A stretch of 64,000 nt of DNA from Dermatemys mawii. Its lineage: Eukaryota > Chordata > Testudines > Dermatemydidae. Under the pieces are notes generated by a model, which saw only the letters and a list, made by a program, of their open reading frames with translations, did no database searches and was not told where the DNA came from. A program made the position numbers and the translations under genes. Location: NCBI GenBank assembly GCA_007922305.1, contig ML677335.1, positions 20,147,933-20,211,932 on the forward strand, read 5' to 3'. Below are positions 37,561 through 49,470 of the stretch, one piece after another (the first letter of the stretch is position 1; each line of letters begins with the position of its first letter).

Positions 37561-37665
37561 TGGATTTTCAAATGCCCATTTAACAGATTAGGAGCACAAG
37601 CCTCATTAACTTTCATTAAATGGGATTTGTGCTCCTAACTCAATTAGGTACTTTTGAAAATCGCA
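37561..37665. repeat. Palindromic short repeat
   Basis: GATTTTCAAATGCCCA at the left and GTACTTTTGAAAATC at the right are inverted, as are TTAGGAGCACAAG and TTTGTGCTCCTAA nearer the centre. The centre contains TTAACTTTCATTAAA. This looks like a foldback MITE-type repeat. Confidence 0.7.
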
Positions 37666-37679
37666 CCTCTCTGGCAGTA

Positions 37680-37840
37680 GTGATGAGAAATCTCGATCTG
37701 AAGCTGCAGTGCAACATAGCTGCAAAAAAACTAAAGAAGGCCAACACAATTTTGGGTTGCATAGACAAAATCATCAGTACAGAGCACTATATATATATAC
37801 ACATACACAAGTCTGAAACAACTGCACCTGGAATATTGCA
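37680..37840 (+). pseudogene. Possible CR1-like RT C-terminal fragment
   Basis: The frame gives LQCNIAAKKLKKANTILGCIDKII, resembling the QQCALAAKKANGILGCIRRS segment that follows the RT domain in CR1 elements (compare the copy at 10880-10950). It is short and diverged, and ends in an ATATATAC run. Confidence 0.45.
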
Positions 37841-37860
37841 CTCATAGCTTGTATTTATTA

Positions 37861-39079
37861 TCAGAAAGATGTTGACATATCTGTCTGTCTCTCACAAATT
37901 AGCACATAGAATTTAACCTACTCATATTTAAAACCAAGAAAAATACATAGCTGCTGGAACTCAATTTTAAACAGTCACATACTTCTTTCCTAGTCCTAGA
38001 TCTCCTAGTTTCATCTCTCACCAGAGTTTTCCATTTTGAGACTAAGTACTAATAATCACATAGCTAAGATTCAGACCATAAAAATGTGTCATGACAACTG
38101 TAAGTAGAATTAACACTCTGACTTTCAGCTTCTCTGTGCTAGAAATAAAGGAGTTTGTTTTTTTGTTAAGCAGAGAAGAAATCTGCACCATTGTTTTGTG
38201 CAGCTAGCAAAAAGGTAAAAACAGCCAATTCTACCCTATATACAAAATTTACTTTCATCTCACCAAAAGGCATCCTGTTAAACCAACTTCTCCAACTGGT
38301 TTAAGAAAGATCCTTCTTTAATGTGAATAAAAGCAATACTAAATTAGTGAAAACTTTGACAATTCACCATAGAGTGATTTGCTACAAGATGAAAAGATAC
38401 AAGTGAAAAATGATTTCAGATTAAAGGCATAGGTATTTATCTTAAAGAATGGTACGCAAGGCATATCAAATAAACAGAATAGCTTTAGTTTCAAAAATAC
38501 ATTGAGGACTTGGCTGTGAACACAAGGATTAATATACATGTTCTATTAAAGACTTTTCAACACTTAACAAGTAGTGTGGTGTGGGACCTTTTATTTTTTA
38601 AAAAAGTGCTGATATTATAAATTGAAATACAAGTGTGAAGTCTGGAAAGACATTCTATATCACAGTATGTAACCAGAACTACCTAAACTCATCTTTAACC
38701 TTGGTCAAAAGCGTGCATATTATCATTACTTTTTTCCTGTTGACGTAACTAACATAGAACATGCCATTCTCTAAATTATGTTTTATAAAATATGTATTTG
38801 GTTATTTAGAAGCCAAGAAATATAGAGGACAGTGAGTGACTATATCTAATAAAACATTACCAAAGTGATTTATTCTTTAAAAGATTAATTTCCTTGTAGA
38901 TTAGTGCTGCTTTGCAAACACATACTTGAGAAAAGCATTTTTTGCAACTAGAAGCAAGCAACTAGCTTACTACAGTATTGTCCAACTACACTAAAAGGTC
39001 AGGAGACATTGGATGTGGTTTTAATCAGGCCACAATTTTATAATTAGATGTCTGGGACTACCAGGCAGATAGAAGTGAA
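37861..39079. other. No recognisable gene
   Basis: AT-rich sequence with no supported coding or repeat feature. Confidence 0.6.
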
Positions 39080-40110
39080 TGCAGGCAACTCCACGATCAT
39101 TTCAATATCCACCCGGGGGCTTCCACCAACCCCCACTTTTTCCATCCTGGTGGCCAGCCAATCCATTGCTGGGACCTTACCATCCCCCTTTCTCCTTCGA
39201 ATGAGGGTTCAGGGGGATTGTAAAAGAAGGCGGCATTGGCTCCCTGCCATGCCAGTCATAGCAGCCTTGAAACTCACACTCCTTCAGTTCCTCTAACAAA
39301 CACCTCCTTTAAGTCTTTTACCAAACCATTTATCCAGTCACTGTATCCTCTCCCTATGGAGTACCTGCACTGGCCATCTGCCCTTCACTTAGGCTATGAT
39401 GCTGCAACTCATTATGTAACTCCCTTCCCTACTCACAGCAACAGAGACCCATCTAAACCTGCATTGGGGAAGGCAACCCTCCCCCGTCTCGACCTTGGCC
39501 AATCTGATGGTGAGAGAATTTTCTCCCCAGCCCCATAAGAAAGGAGTGGCTAGCACAATGCCCACAGCGAGTCCCGACGAAACTTGGTATTTTGGCACTT
39601 GTAATCGTTCTCAGTCGGGGTCTGGTTAGGAAGTGCTTATGGTCAGAGCTGAAACTCCTGATTGCAAAGCAGGTTGTGGGGAGGCGAACCCAGGCCTTCC
39701 TACTCACCGGACTCTGACCTAGAGCCCGCCAGGGTCAGCTTATTCCAAGCCTTTCTCCTGGTGGGGAAATCCAACCAAAATAAATAGGAGGGGTTTACCG
39801 ATGTCCAGGATCCATAGGATACTTCCCTCTCTGGTTGTCTCAGGGGTAGGTCCTCCCTTCTCTTAGGGAGGGCCCCTTTGGGCAACTCTGTCACAGCTTT
39901 AGGCTTCCCTCTATTCCACACTGCTGGAGTTGTGAGCTGGAGGTGAGCTCACCTCCAGCTCTGCCACGCAAATGAGTTAATTCCCTGTCTTTTGATTCCG
40001 CCAGCAAGTGGAGCATTTGCTGCAAGTATGGCAAGGCAGGGCTGGCTGAGCCCAAAATAATCCCTTAACCCCTTGTTACCCAGTGTGGGGTTTGTATACC
40101 CCATCGCAGC
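39080..40110. mobile_element. GC-rich composite repeat, including copy 2 of the 5925 family
   Basis: The part at 39190-39380 matches 5925-6112 in segment order. The remainder (39600-40100) is also GC-rich and resembles degraded LTR or transposon sequence (GGCGAACCCAGGCCTTCC, GGGAGGGCCCCTTTGGGCAA), but I could not find termini. Open frames on both strands have no domain. A perfect palindrome sits at 39934-39961. Confidence 0.55.
39934..39961. repeat. Perfect 28-bp palindrome
   Basis: The 14-mer GAGCTGGAGGTGAG is followed immediately by its exact reverse complement with no spacer. Pairing does not extend beyond these 28 bases. Confidence 0.97.
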
Positions 40111-40357
40111 ACTTCAAAGGGGTGAGAGGGTGTGTGCTGCTCCACCTGGTCCAGGGATTCTCCTGTCAGACTTGCCCTTAATCAACTCCCCAGCCCTTCT
40201 GGTTCCTGGGCTGGAGTCAGTATCATCACGCTGACCCACTCTGCATTTGCAGCAGCGTCTGTGCCTCACACACCCTACCTTAAAAGCAATATGGAACAAT
40301 GTAATCCATAATCTCTTTGATAAGAAAGAAAGCAAGTGTGCCATTATGGTCCCAGAT

Positions 40358-40545
40358 TTCGCAATGTGGACATCTAGATTAAGGCCACTCAATAATTAAA
40401 TAAAGGCTAAGCAAACTATTTTACTCAACTATTAGTAACATTTAGTAACATTTAGTAACATTATTCGCAATGTGGACATCTAGATTAAGGCCACTCAATA
40501 ATTAAATAAAGGCTAAGCAAACTATTTTACTCAACTATTAGTAAC
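40358..40545 (+). repeat. Exact 82-bp direct duplication
   Basis: 40358-40439 and 40464-40545 are identical over all 82 bases, beginning TTCGCAATGTGGACATCTAG. Between them is a short array of the 10-mer ATTTAGTAAC. After the second copy, CTATTTTACTCAA repeats once more. Complete identity means a recent event or an assembly artefact. Confidence 0.95.
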
Positions 40546-41451
40546 TATTTTACTCAAATCTAGATCTGAAGAGATGACAGACATAAGTTTCCTTTTCTAA
40601 TCTACCCTTCTTCCTTCTTTTTTTCTTTCAATACCCTTGTTGCTGCATTTACGAGGTAGATTGTAGTTGATTTTAGTGATGCTGAAGTCATAGCTACACT
40701 TCATCAGAACTTTGAAATGGTGATTATATTGTAGCAGTTTAGTTCACAGTATACTTGCTGCTGGTTCACATGATGCTGGCTCGCCTCCTTATCTCCTGCT
40801 GCTGTATTGCATTAATGACAGCTAAAAATACATGCTGTGCTGGACCTCTACCTCCAGAAGGCACAGTGCATAAGATGCAGTCTTGGAATTGAGGTGGGTA
40901 GCTCCTGATTCTGTGTTGGCTAGGGGCTGAAGTAACCCCTGGGATATATTAGAGCAGCCCCACACAGGGCTGTTCTTATGTACAATAGCCTTCTCCATGT
41001 GGTCTATGAGCTCCTCTACTGCCGTAGCTTCCCAGAATCACTGTAGACTCCCCCCACACACCCTTACCCCAAGACTTGCAAGAGGGCAACTTATGGCTGC
41101 TTGAGGTAGTTTTACATTGCTCCTGTACCAAGGGAAATTCTCTTTCGAACCTTGAAGTCCTTTTACATGTCATAGGTGTGATGGATAGAGGCTATGCCAG
41201 GATCAGTGAAAACCTGTCACTGTCCTAGTATTACCTTTCTATACACATAACTGAGTTCAAGAGTAAGAGAGCAGTTGGTCCCACAAGACACGCCATACTA
41301 AAGTTTGAGAAAACCTGTGTCCTGGTTACAAGGTGAACACCAGTTTAGACCCTTGTGCCATTCTTCTCAAGTGCACCCTCACTTGACAGCCTTTGCTTAT
41401 TTAATCTCTTTCAAGAGTAGAACCCTGCAACTCAACCATTCCTGGCATATG

Positions 41452-41763
41452 CCTACACTTGGCGCTGGGGGTGTGATTGCCAGCTCCAGGAGACATAGTC
41501 ACATGAGCTCTCATCAAATTAGTGTGCTGCAAATAGAGTGTAGCCACAGCAATTCGACCTAGCTGCCCCAAACACGTACCCACTGAAGGCCACTGAAGGT
41601 ATATATCTGTGGTGGGAGGAGAGGAAAGGGAAGCCTTTCCCTCCACATGTACAGCCAGGGCTACACTCCATTTTTAGCATGCTAGGTACATCAGAGCTAG
41701 TGTGAGTATGTCTTCTTGAGCTGGGAATCACACTCCCAGCCCCAAGCATAAACCCACACTTGG
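41452..41763. mobile_element. Foldback TIR element (MITE-like)
   Basis: The left arm (about 41452-41544) and right arm (about 41656-41763) are inverted relatives. CTGGGGGTGTGATTGCCAGC pairs with GCTGGGAATCACACTCCCAG, and AGAGTGTAGCC pairs with GGCTACACTC. The centre is unique, about 110 bp. There is no coding capacity. Confidence 0.78.
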
Positions 41764-41989
41764 ACTTTATGTCTGGATTGCAGGCCATGTGTTTCCCAGC
41801 CACACCTCCCTTAGCAAGTCCAAATGCGCTTAGCCTCTCCTGGAGATTTCCTTTGGGAGTCGTGACCAGCCGGTGATTAGAAAAAGCTGTTTTAAGACAT
41901 TTTAACTAATATATTGTTTGTTCACCCAAACAAAACTAGCATAGAAAAGGGTTAAGATAACAGAAAAGTCTACATGCTTGGTTCTTACC

Positions 41990-44339
41990 TAATCCTTATC
42001 CTTTCCTGGCAAGTGTTGGCAAATTCTATTTAGGTATGGCTCCCTGCTTCTGGGTTGGGACAGATGCACATGTTGCAGTTTCTCTCTTCGTGTCTGTCCT
42101 GCAGCATCTCTCCCTGAACAGTTACTGTGCTCACCTCCCTCTTTTTTCTTTGGGTGTGTGTGTGTGGCAGGGGTGGGGGTGGGTATTTTAGCTGTTGATG
42201 GTTCTTTTGATCTCTGGGCTCTGGCCCTGGCCACACAGTTGTGTCACTTTTGGCTAGCATGTGGAAAGGCATCTTGCCACTTAATGGCCCCTCTATTCTT
42301 CCTTAGTTCCCTTGAAGCTCCTTACCTCTAGATCTCTTATCTCTGGCCACTGTTTCATTTCCTGCTTGCTATCCCTAAAAGCCTCCTTTGATTTAACTCC
42401 ATGTAGTTAGACTAAATGATATTAAGCAGGTAAACTTTTTATATAATATTCATATAGAATAATACAGTCTTCTCCTTCAGTTGCCACACCTTTTCATATA
42501 GAATAAATTGTGGTTTTTTGTAGCTACTTTACTCCGGAAAAAATCAATACACAAGAAAACCAGAGTAGAGGCAATTATTACCATATAACTAGCCTTCTGT
42601 AATAGTTTAAAAGATCAGCTGCTGTATCTCGGACGATTGAGGAAGTTTGTAAAACCAGTTATTTCAAATGCACTGTAGCTGATTTTACAAGACACATTGT
42701 GATGCGAGCTCACGTATCTAATCTAGCTCTTCAAAGAAAACTCTTCATTCCCTCAAACTTTCTCATCCCCATTCCCCTAAATGATACAAATTCATTTAAA
42801 GAGAGAGGATTTTTGAAATACATTTTCTGTCAACTGAATGAGATACACAAAACTACACAGAAGGCTGTGAATTCATTAGGATACTCATCTAAGCCTTGAA
42901 AGTACCAGATGATTTTTTAAAAAGCAACAAAAACTATTATGGTCCAGAAGTTAAATTCTTACAAACTAGGGGATCAAATATTTAAAAAGCAACTGACTGA
43001 CCTAGACATTGTTATGGGATATATTTTGTACATTAAACTGTTAAACCAAACAGTGTAACCAGTGCATATGGCCACTATTGAGCCTGAAATCTGTAACATA
43101 TTTTTAACAATAAAGAAATGTGAGTAACTACATCTTACATGCTGAGGAGATAAACAGAAGTTGATTTAGTCATCATTGCTAAAAGGTCTTGTCATATTTT
43201 GGTGCTCAAATCGTTATAGTTAAGACATGGTTATTTATGGATATGATGCATGAGTATTCATGTCTGGGAATAACTCTTCAAAAAGCATTCTAAATCAAAA
43301 TCAATGGCATATGTTACTTATTCATTTTTTAAAATAAAGCCACTCAGAATATTTTCTGGAATAAACAATATTTCAGTAAGTGTTAGTGACACCTGCAGCC
43401 ATAGACAAGTAGTCAAATCAAGTACTGCACAGTGACTCAGCCAGGGCAAGCTTATCTTTTCCAAGCCAATTAAAGGGGTTTCTCTGTGCCTAAAGCTATC
43501 TAATTATACAAGAAATATTCCCATATGATTACAGATGACTCTTTGGAATGGATTTTCATTGTAGTTCAAGGTAAGTTTGGTGCATAACTCTTTTTATTTC
43601 TAACAGTTATATGTAAACCTCCCCAACTTGTCAATATAAACCATCTATTTTATCTAGATGCAAGGAATAAGCCAACATGATTCTGGAGGTGAGCCTGAAA
43701 GCAAAGCCCTAGGTATAAATAAACTAAACTGAGGGGGGTTATTTATTTATTTATTTAGAAGGAGATCTAGATTGAATTTTATGCTTTAAGACCATCTGTA
43801 ATACATTCCAGTGCGAAATATACTATACATATGCTGTAGTTCTGTTTTCTTGCCTCCAGCCACATATCTCACTTAACAACGTAGAACAAAATATCCAAAG
43901 TTTGACAGCCCTTTCTAGCTTTGGAAATAAGAATGTTAGCTCAGTCATCAAGTGTTCAAGTCAAATTCCAGACTTGTTAATTACACTAAGCCACCTCAGT
44001 TACTCCTAAAGACTCAAGTGGATACAGCACCCTTCACTTCCTGTTGTCATGTTCCTGGAGAAACCAGTTATTTTGATGGTGGGTGGCTTTCCCTTGACAG
44101 TTACTTTTCTTATGAAGTTCTCCAGTGTCCTCTGTCTCTGAAAACACAGTAATTTAGGGCCAAAAATTCCTTTTGTTAAAAATAAAGGCTTTACAAACAT
44201 ATAAACAGTTCACAAACCAGAGTATTAAATATAAATATTTTTTTGCAATGATAGCACTCAGTTATCTCTGTTCTAAGCCCAATAATTTCTATCTCTCCTC
44301 CAAGTTTGATATTGCTCGCAGGCAAAGTGGAGCTAAGTT
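41990..44339. other. No recognisable gene
   Basis: Mostly AT-rich unique sequence. A (GT)5 run next to GGCAGGGGTGGGGGTGGG (about 42166-42183) could form unusual secondary structure. A (TTAT)n run lies at about 43739-43757. Confidence 0.55.
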
Positions 44340-44347
44340 GGTGTCAG

Positions 44348-45053
44348 CAGGGCTGGATTAACTCTCCTGTAGGCCTGGGGCTATTAGATTTTGTGAGGCC
44401 CCTGAATACAAGTCTTTTTCCTAATTTAAAACAAAATGATCACAATTATTGCTATTAATGCTATACTAAACTTGCTTTTTAATTAACATAAAACCATTCT
44501 GTGGTTACATTTCAGTCTCAAAACAGGCAAAACATAGTTAATTCAAAATAGCCTACTTCTTACCTTAGAACAGCTATTATATTAGTTGCTTTCTGGGACA
44601 GGGTTTGGGTGCAAGAGGGGGCAGAGTGTTGGGGTACAAGAGAGGGTGAGGGGTGCAGACTCTGGGAGTTTATTGCAGGATGGGATTCTAACCTGGGGCA
44701 GGTGGTTGAGGTACAGGCTAGGGTGCGAGGTGAAGGCTCCAGACTGAAGGTGCTTACCACAGGCGGCTCCTGGCCAGCAGTGCAGCAGGACTCAGTCAGG
44801 CTTTCCACTTGCATGCCATGGCCCCACGCCACTCCTGGAAGTGGCTGGCTGCTGGCACATCTCTGTGTGCCCCTTGGGAGAGAGAGACAGTGTGTCTCTG
44901 CAAGCACTGCCTTCATTGTCTGGGAGACATGTCAGGGAGCAGTGTAGGGCCACGGCATGCAGGCAGCCTGACTCATCCCCGCTGTGCTGTGCTTCCCCTT
45001 AGCCCTGGGCCGTGGACTGCAGCTCCAAAAGCTTCTGCATTAATCTGGCACTG
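44348..45053. mobile_element. Complete non-autonomous hAT element (706 bp)
   Basis: The left terminus CAGCAGGGCTGGATTAAC and the right terminus GCATTAATCTGGCACTG form inverted ends. Flanking 8-mers GGTGTCAG (44340-44347) and AGTGTCAG (45054-45061) differ at one base. The interior changes from AT-rich to strongly GC-rich. It encodes no transposase. The 112- and 118-codon frames on opposite strands are composition effects. Confidence 0.87.
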
Positions 45054-45154
45054 AGTGTCAGCACCTTTCTCCAGAACAGATCACTACCCACTTTCTGTCC
45101 ACATCCACGTGAAGAAAGTCCACACAGTAAATGTATGCACAAATATAGAACTAA

Positions 45155-45241
45155 TAAGAACATAAGAATGGCCATATTGGGTCAGATCAAAGGTCCATCT
45201 AACCCAGTATCCTGTCTTCCAACACTGGCAAGTGGCCCATC
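45155..45241 (-). mobile_element. CR1 LINE 3' end, minus strand
   Basis: TAAGAACATAAGAATGGCCA, TTGGGTCAGATCAAAGGTCC and CCAGTATCCTGTCTTCCAAC are the reverse complement of the terminal CR1 segment also seen at 5830-5911. Confidence 0.92.
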
Positions 45242-45242
45242 C

Positions 45243-45300
45243 ATATAGGCAAAGTAGGTGGTTGCCAAGGGTGCCAAGTTCAATGGGGCACCAAATTCTA
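45243..45300. repeat. Possible transposon fragment
   Basis: GGCAAAGTAGGTGGTTGCCA and AGGGTGCCAAGTTCAATGGG resemble the end of another short sauropsid DNA element. It directly abuts the CR1 tail. No second end was seen. Confidence 0.35.
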
Positions 45301-47364
45301 GGGAAAAAAATCAAGTGGAAAAAAATGAAAAAGATGAAAAAAATACAAATAAAATAAAGATGTCATTTTTTCAATTCCTGAGTACAGAGGGAATATGAAT
45401 TATAATTCATCTCTCTACATTTATGAGAATTTATTAATATGTCAAATCTTTTATTTTTTGCAAAAATAATATTTTAGCAAAAAAATCAATTTGCGATGTA
45501 GGGTCAAATTGACCCACTCCATAAATTTGATAAGCACTAACTAAGCCACAATGAAACACATCCGCCAGTGGCAAGAGCTGCAATGCTAGTGACACCTAAC
45601 TCGAATATACATCAAGGTCGCATAGCCAGAAATTCATGTAGAGTGGAGATATTGCGAGTTGATACATATCAAATAGTCATTTTAACACACGTCACAGGTA
45701 GCTGGTTAAGAATCAAGGGAACATTGTGGAAAATTGTGTTTCTTGATGCCAAAAAATAAAGAATAACATCTTTCAGCATTATAAATCCAAAATGTGAGTA
45801 TCTTTAAGTGCTATTAAACCTTAGCATTATTATCGGGCTGTATAATTATGAACTTTTCTTTTATATAAGTGGTTCACATGTAATAAATAAGGTCCATAAA
45901 AAAAGTAACAGCATTAACTCTTAATAGACTATGAAAGCGATGACATCACACTCCAAGTGGGTAACCATGAGGAAAGGTTATAGTGTTGAAAAAGGTCATT
46001 TTGTTTCTGTGTAAACACTGTAACTGGTTTAATAGGTAAGTGAGTGTACGTTAATAATCATTGAACTTTTAAGCAGTGAAAAGACATGTTGGGATGGCTG
46101 CAATGTGGTTTAAATCACCAACCATGTGGTGTGTCAGCCATCCCTTAATCACCCTCCTGTTAGCCACTCCTGTTCCCTAGCTCCTCTGGTCGCTTATGGG
46201 TGGGTTTTTTAAAACCCTGATCTCCCTGAGTAGCCTCGCCCCCTGGTTAAGGGTTGATGGGTGCTAAAAGGCTTAGGGATAACAGCCTCATTAAGAAGCT
46301 CTCAGCCTTGCTTAGTTTCATCAGAATATGCAAAAAAGAAAAAAGGAATCAAAGGATTATAGAGCTTGTATCATTGCTATATTTCCATGGCTTTGTCTTC
46401 AGATCCAGATGAGTGTCATGCAGAAAAATGATAAATCACACAAAGAAGAATACTTCTTTGTGTTGTACATTATTTATATTCTCTATTATATATCAGTCAG
46501 CAGAAGAACAAGTTAGTTGATAAAGCTATAGTAAGCAATCATCCCACATTCTCAGCTGCCAGGATACTTTTTAACACACTCAATAACAACTCCTCTTGTT
46601 GATATGATTATGCTGTTCTCCTAAGCTCTACTTTTCCTTTTCAATGCAGTCCAACCATTCACATTGCCATGAGGACTTATGTACATTGGAGCCTGTATTT
46701 CAGAAAACTCCTTAGTGTTCTATAGTCTGGAGAATTATACTGTAGTTAGTAGTGGAGTTTTATTTAAGCAAAATACTAAACATTTTTTAAATAACTAAAA
46801 TTTTGCTCTGTTTTATTATTTATATGGGACCAACTGAGAAACCTTTGTATTCACAAAAGATAAAACATAAGCCTAATTATTAGAAAGCTAGAAGTCCATA
46901 CTCATCTAACATGTAGAAATAAATAGGATATAAAACCGTCATGTCTGAGATAAGGTATGTATTTCATTTTGGTAGCTTTATCCTTCATGTATCAGTTTCT
47001 CAACAAAACACATGAAAAAAAATGAAAGGAGCCATCTCAAATATTTCCAAGAGATCTTTTAATTTCCTTTTTATGATTAAACAGTGTTACTATATCTGCT
47101 ATTTTTATGCTGAATAAAAAGATAAAATATTTTAAAACTTGATGCTTATTGACAAAGAATACAAGAGATAAATGTTCTCCGTATAGTTTTCAGAGCTCTT
47201 TAAATGTTCTGTAAATTTCCAGACATTTAGTCTAAGACATTACATTACTTATTATAGAAGAATTTGGTAGAGATCCTTACACTAAGGCTGCAAAATATTT
47301 TCTATTTTCAAAAAAAAAAAAAAGAGGCCACAAGATTTTTTTAAAGCTGTAATATCCATTGTTC
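45301..47364. other. No gene; one unclassified GC-richer block
   Basis: AT-rich sequence with no supported exon. The stretch 46088-46320 is GC-richer (CGCCCCCTGGTTAAGGG) and could be a repeat, but no termini or family were recognised. Confidence 0.5.
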
Positions 47365-47384
47365 AGACAATGAGGAGTCCTTGT

Positions 47385-47421
47385 GGCATAAGCTTTTGTG
47401 GGCTAGAACTCACTTCATCAG
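47385..47421 (-). ncRNA. Hammerhead-ribozyme-like motif, copy C
   Basis: On the minus strand, CTGATGA (47415-47421) is intact, followed by a partly mismatched stem II (GTGAGT/GCCCAC), AAAA in place of GAAA, and AGC-TTAT-GCC in place of stem III. It is a relic. Confidence 0.45.
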
Positions 47422-47574
47422 ATGCATGGAGTGGAAAACACAGTAGAGAGGTATAAATACACAGCGCATGAAAAGATGAAAGTTGCCTTATCAAGTGGGG
47501 GGTCAATGCTAACGACCCAATTAAATTAAGGTGGAAGTGAGCTACTCTAAGGAAATGAGCTCTCTACCATGCAT

Positions 47575-47612
47575 CTGATGAAGTGGGTTTTAGCCCACAA
47601 ACACTCATGCCC
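47575..47612 (+). ncRNA. Hammerhead-ribozyme-like motif, copy D
   Basis: CTGATGA (47575-47581) is intact. Stem II is GTGGG/CCCAC with an additional T-G pair at the loop. The GAAA box is AAAC and stem III (ACTCATGCC) no longer pairs well. Confidence 0.42.
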
Positions 47613-47697
47613 AAATAAATTTGTTCATCTCTAAGGTGCCACAAGGACATCTCCTTGTTTTTGCTGATACATACTAACACAGCTACCACTCTGAAAT

Positions 47698-48849
47698 CTG
47701 TCACTATCCATTATTTGCAGCAGACTCTGGATATTTTGAAGGGATAAAGCCCTGGGGGCAGAGAATTACGTTTTTTTTGACCAGTAAAATTCCATTCAGG
47801 TTTGCCGAAGATATATATACTGTTAAGGATGCCATTTCCCATGTGTTGCTCAGGAAGATCCCGGCAGCATGTCAAAATAGGAACTGAACATGAACATTCT
47901 AATCTAATGCTGAGCCCACACACCTGCAAGCAGCAGAGCACACTGCATTTAGAACACCTGGGAGAAGTCAGAGCAGCTGTAACAGTAGGGAAAACAGGCC
48001 AGGTTCATTTTGTCTCAACAGCCCTCTTCCCTGGACTTGGCCTATTGCCCTAGTGGTTTTTACCCCATCTGTCCGCCCACCCCGACCCCCCGGTGCACCA
48101 CAAAGGGCAGGAATTCCCCCAACTCTTAATGGAGAAATGAGAAGAGGAGGAGACTGCTGAATTCCATACAATCATTGCTCGTTAAGGGGAGGGGGAAAGA
48201 AAGCCACCTTGGGTTCCCTACGACCACCTATAGAATCCAGTCAATGGTACCACTGTTATCCCTCTTTGGGATAACAGTTTTCTCCCAACAGCTAAAAGCT
48301 AGTCCTATAGATCATATGCTATGAGTCTGTGATGCAGTGCTGCAAAGTTCAAAATTAAAACCCTGCCTGTGATGCATGATGAGGTGGTTATTACAGTTGC
48401 ACATACTAGAATTTTTACTTTTTCAAAACACCTAGTAAAAAACCTAAATAAAAACGTTCTATAGGTTGCCACATCAAACACTCAAACTTAGAAAATACCA
48501 GATGGACACACAATGGGGCAGAATTACAGTTGCAACCGTAAATATGGCATTATCTAACTTCGGTGTGCTTCACTCTGAGACCTAAATCATTTTATTTTAA
48601 TGTAATTTATTGTGTGTAATTACTACCTGCACAAAAAAACATACAATATGTTGGCATAAAGGGAGGCAGAAGGCAAAGAATGGCAAGGTCAATTTATTTT
48701 GCAGTTGGCACATAATCTCAGAAAAATCCTCCATTGCAATTTTTAGGCAGAAATATAAAGAATCAGAATCCTCTCAAATTACATAATTACAGGGTTGATT
48801 CTACAAATGAGGAGCCAGGCTTTTCAAAATACTTCAGGAATGAACTAAT
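47698..48849. other. No recognisable gene
   Basis: Mixed composition. The frames at 47802-48053 and 47968-48171 run through a C-rich patch (about 48060-48110) without recognisable motifs. Confidence 0.5.
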
Positions 48850-49035
48850 TTCCAACAGCCCTGGAAGGTAAATAATTAATGTGCCATGTAAGTGCTATGT
48901 ATTTAGGATTATTCTACTTACATATGAAATCATTATCATTCTACACATGAGGAAACTAAGATGGAGGAAAGTCAAGTAACTTGCCCTCCACCATAGCGAG
49001 TCTGAAAGATGTGAAGAAGAGTGTACAAGCTAACA
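48850..49035 (-). mobile_element. MIR SINE, minus strand, old
   Basis: TCTACACATGAGGAAACTAA, GAAAGTCAAGTAACTTGCCC and ATAGCGAGTCTGAAAG follow the antisense order of MIR core sequence (counterpart of the ATCTGTAAAATG and ACTTGGGCAAG segments). Confidence 0.75.
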
Positions 49036-49264
49036 CACTTCTAGAAAAAAATATTTCATTTTAATTCAGTAGTTTTCAAAGCTAGAGCATCACTGGATTT
49101 TTTTCTCCCTCTTTAATATGGCTATAAGTTACTCTAAGAGAAATGAAAAACAATTGTTACTACACAAAATTATGCTCTCCAGAAAATGAAAGCTCTACGT
49201 TTGCAACATCATCTGAATTTATAAATCATAACTATCTCATTGTACAAAGGTTCAGTACAGATAT

Positions 49265-49470
49265 TAGCACTTTTGGACAAGGCATTGGACTCAGACACAA
49301 GAAACCTGCATTCTACTCCTAGCTCTGTCACTGGCCTGGTTGACAGCCTTGGGTCAGTCACTTCACCACTGTGTTTCAATTTGTCCATTTGTAAAATGTA
49401 AAGGACATGGAGGTATGGATGCGAAGCAGTCTATGTGAGCAAAATAATACTATTATTTCCTCTTACAAAA
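49265..49470 (+). mobile_element. MIR SINE, plus strand, old
   Basis: CTAGCTCTGTCACTGG, AGCCTTGGGTCAGTCACTTC and TTTGTCCATTTGTAAAATGT reproduce the order of the MIR tRNA-derived part and core. Divergence is high, as expected for an ancient amniote SINE. Confidence 0.85.

Larger units (their letters stand above)
47365..47697. mobile_element. Fold-back Penelope-like element tails
   Basis: The left end (CAATGAGGAGTCCTTGTGGC) and right end (GCCACAAGGACATCTCCTTG) are inverted. A minus-strand tail at 47376-47435 and a plus-strand tail at 47565-47697 each carry the hammerhead-like motif. The middle contains GTATAAATACACAGCGCATG and no endonuclease. This head-to-head arrangement matches the inverted partial copies often seen in Penelope-like insertions. 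Confidence 0.8.

Noticed and set aside
42166..42183. G-quadruplex near a GT run
   Set aside because: Only three clear G runs are present; a four-tetrad-strand motif would need splitting one run, so I did not list it as a feature.
44560..45054. 112- and 118-codon frames on opposite strands
   Set aside because: Both fall within the bounded hAT element at 44348-45053 and show no transposase or other domain.
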